A stretch of DNA of 6,447 nucleotides, from contig JAISQX010000089.1 of NCBI GenBank assembly GCA_031273965.1, positions 1 through 6,447 on the forward strand. The letters run 5' to 3'. The position numbers were made by a program, and so were the translations under genes. Positions 5,951 through 6,447 of this stretch are shown here, one piece after another. The notes beneath the pieces are model-generated. The model was not told the origin of the DNA, ran no database searches, and was given only the letters and a program-made list of their open reading frames with translations. Each line of letters opens with the position of its first letter. Position 1 is the first letter of the stretch. Source of the DNA: Clostridiales bacterium. GTDB lineage: Bacteria > Bacillota > Clostridia > Christensenellales > JAISNN01.

Positions 5951-6447
5951 ATGGCAACCGCAAAAAAACATCCGTTCAAAACGCTATTTACAGTCGCTTG
6001 TATTATACCGATACTACTTTTCTCGGTCTTTTTTTGCATATTTACCATAATGACAAGCGATGCTCGTTTAGACGATTCCAAAATTTCCACAGGCATGATA
6101 AATAATATTATCTTGTTCGACCGGAACGACGCTCCGATAAAAACCAAACGCGGAGAATCCTACGTAAAATATTCCGGCATACCCGAAGACATTATCAAAG
6201 CGTTTGTCGCCGCCGAGGATAAGAGATTTTTTTCTCATAACGGAGTAGATATCCTAAGAATACTTGGCGCGATAAGAAACGATATAAAAGCCGGCGCGCT
6301 TAAGGAAGGAGCGTCGACTATAAATCAACAGCTGATAAAGAACACTCACCTCACCGCGGAAAAAACATTAAAAAGAAAAATGAAAGAGATAAGGCTTGCA
6401 ATCGAATTAGACGGCAAGTATTCCAAAGAAAAGATAATGGAGGCTTA
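5951..6447 (+). CDS. Class A penicillin-binding protein / GT51 peptidoglycan glycosyltransferase (N-terminal part, cut by the right edge)
   Basis: This enzyme polymerises lipid II into glycan strands at the outer face of the membrane. Class A members also cross-link peptides through a C-terminal transpeptidase domain, which is outside the window. The visible 165 residues show a short basic cytoplasmic tail (MATAKKHPFK) and one membrane helix (about 11-34), giving a single-pass anchor with the catalytic part outside. The GT51 fold starts near 52. Motif 1 is AEDKRFFSHNGVD with presumed catalytic E89. Motif 2 is GASTINQQLIKN (120-131), with Asn125 where Thr is usual. Motif 3 is KRKMKEIRLAIEL with E146, and then YSKEKIMEA, where the window ends. 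In-frame TAA at 5915 and no other upstream start codon make ATG 5951 the start, yet no purine-rich ribosome binding site precedes it. It diverges from miaB. Whether it is bifunctional (PBP1a-like) or a monofunctional transglycosylase cannot be told here. Confidence 0.93.
   Translation, partial: MATAKKHPFKTLFTVACIIPILLFSVFFCIFTIMTSDARLDDSKISTGMINNIILFDRNDAPIKTKRGESYVKYSGIPEDIIKAFVAAEDKRFFSHNGVDILRILGAIRNDIKAGALKEGASTINQQLIKNTHLTAEKTLKRKMKEIRLAIELDGKYSKEKIMEA

Noticed and set aside
5827..6147. A 106-codon minus-strand open frame with hydrophobic stretches, overlapping the start of the penicillin-binding protein
   Set aside because: The plus strand of the same bases encodes clear GT51 sequence with a membrane helix. 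The hydrophobic stretches on the other strand reflect the A/T-rich complement. It also covers the miaB promoter and has no ribosome binding site or recognisable motif.
1..6447. CRISPR array, tRNA/rRNA genes, insertion sequence or a new defence or mobile system
   Set aside because: No regularly spaced repeats, cloverleaf-like segments, transposase frames or terminal inverted repeats were seen. Nearly all bases are accounted for by four conserved housekeeping genes.

Overview
The window looks like ordinary core chromosome from a low-to-moderate GC, A/T-leaning bacterium. The likely source is a Firmicute, most plausibly an uncultured member of the Clostridia. The reasons are the gene order miaB-mutS-mutL, an endonuclease-type MutL (DQHA motif), clostridial-looking wording in MutS and MiaB (TGRDCGLE, NTCCIREN), heavy use of ATA and AAA codons, purine-rich ribosome binding sites and a consensus sigma-A promoter. 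The lineage is inferred from these features. No rRNA or other taxonomic marker is present.

Layout. Positions 1-5812 hold three genes, all on the minus strand and transcribed from right to left: miaB (4520-5812), mutS (1788-4418) and mutL (from 1723, running off the left edge without its C-terminal end). The gaps are 101 and 64 bases. I see no terminator in either gap, and the only convincing promoter lies ahead of miaB (TTGAAA, 17 bases, TATAAT; 5866-5894 on the minus strand). The three genes therefore probably form one operon. Its short leader can fold a small hairpin almost exactly at the predicted 5' end. Positions 5813-5950 are a divergent intergenic region. From 5951 to the right edge, on the plus strand, lies the start of a class A penicillin-binding protein / GT51 peptidoglycan glycosyltransferase.

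How the genes work together. MutS recognises mismatches and recruits MutL. This MutL appears to be the nicking type used by bacteria without MutH. Both proteins carry a visible sliding-clamp-binding motif (QLSFI in MutS, QIFLEP in MutL), which fits clamp-directed strand-specific repair. MiaB methylthiolates i6A37 in tRNAs that read UNN codons. Its partner gene miaA often follows mutL in Firmicutes and may lie beyond the left edge. The penicillin-binding protein belongs to cell-wall synthesis and is probably an unrelated divergent neighbour.

I found no mobile element, CRISPR array, RNA gene, toxin-antitoxin pair or defence system. No exotic system is visible. The points worth a second look are small: motif substitutions in MutL and in the glycosyltransferase, the choice of mutL start codon, the operon leader hairpin, and the missing ribosome binding site of the penicillin-binding protein.
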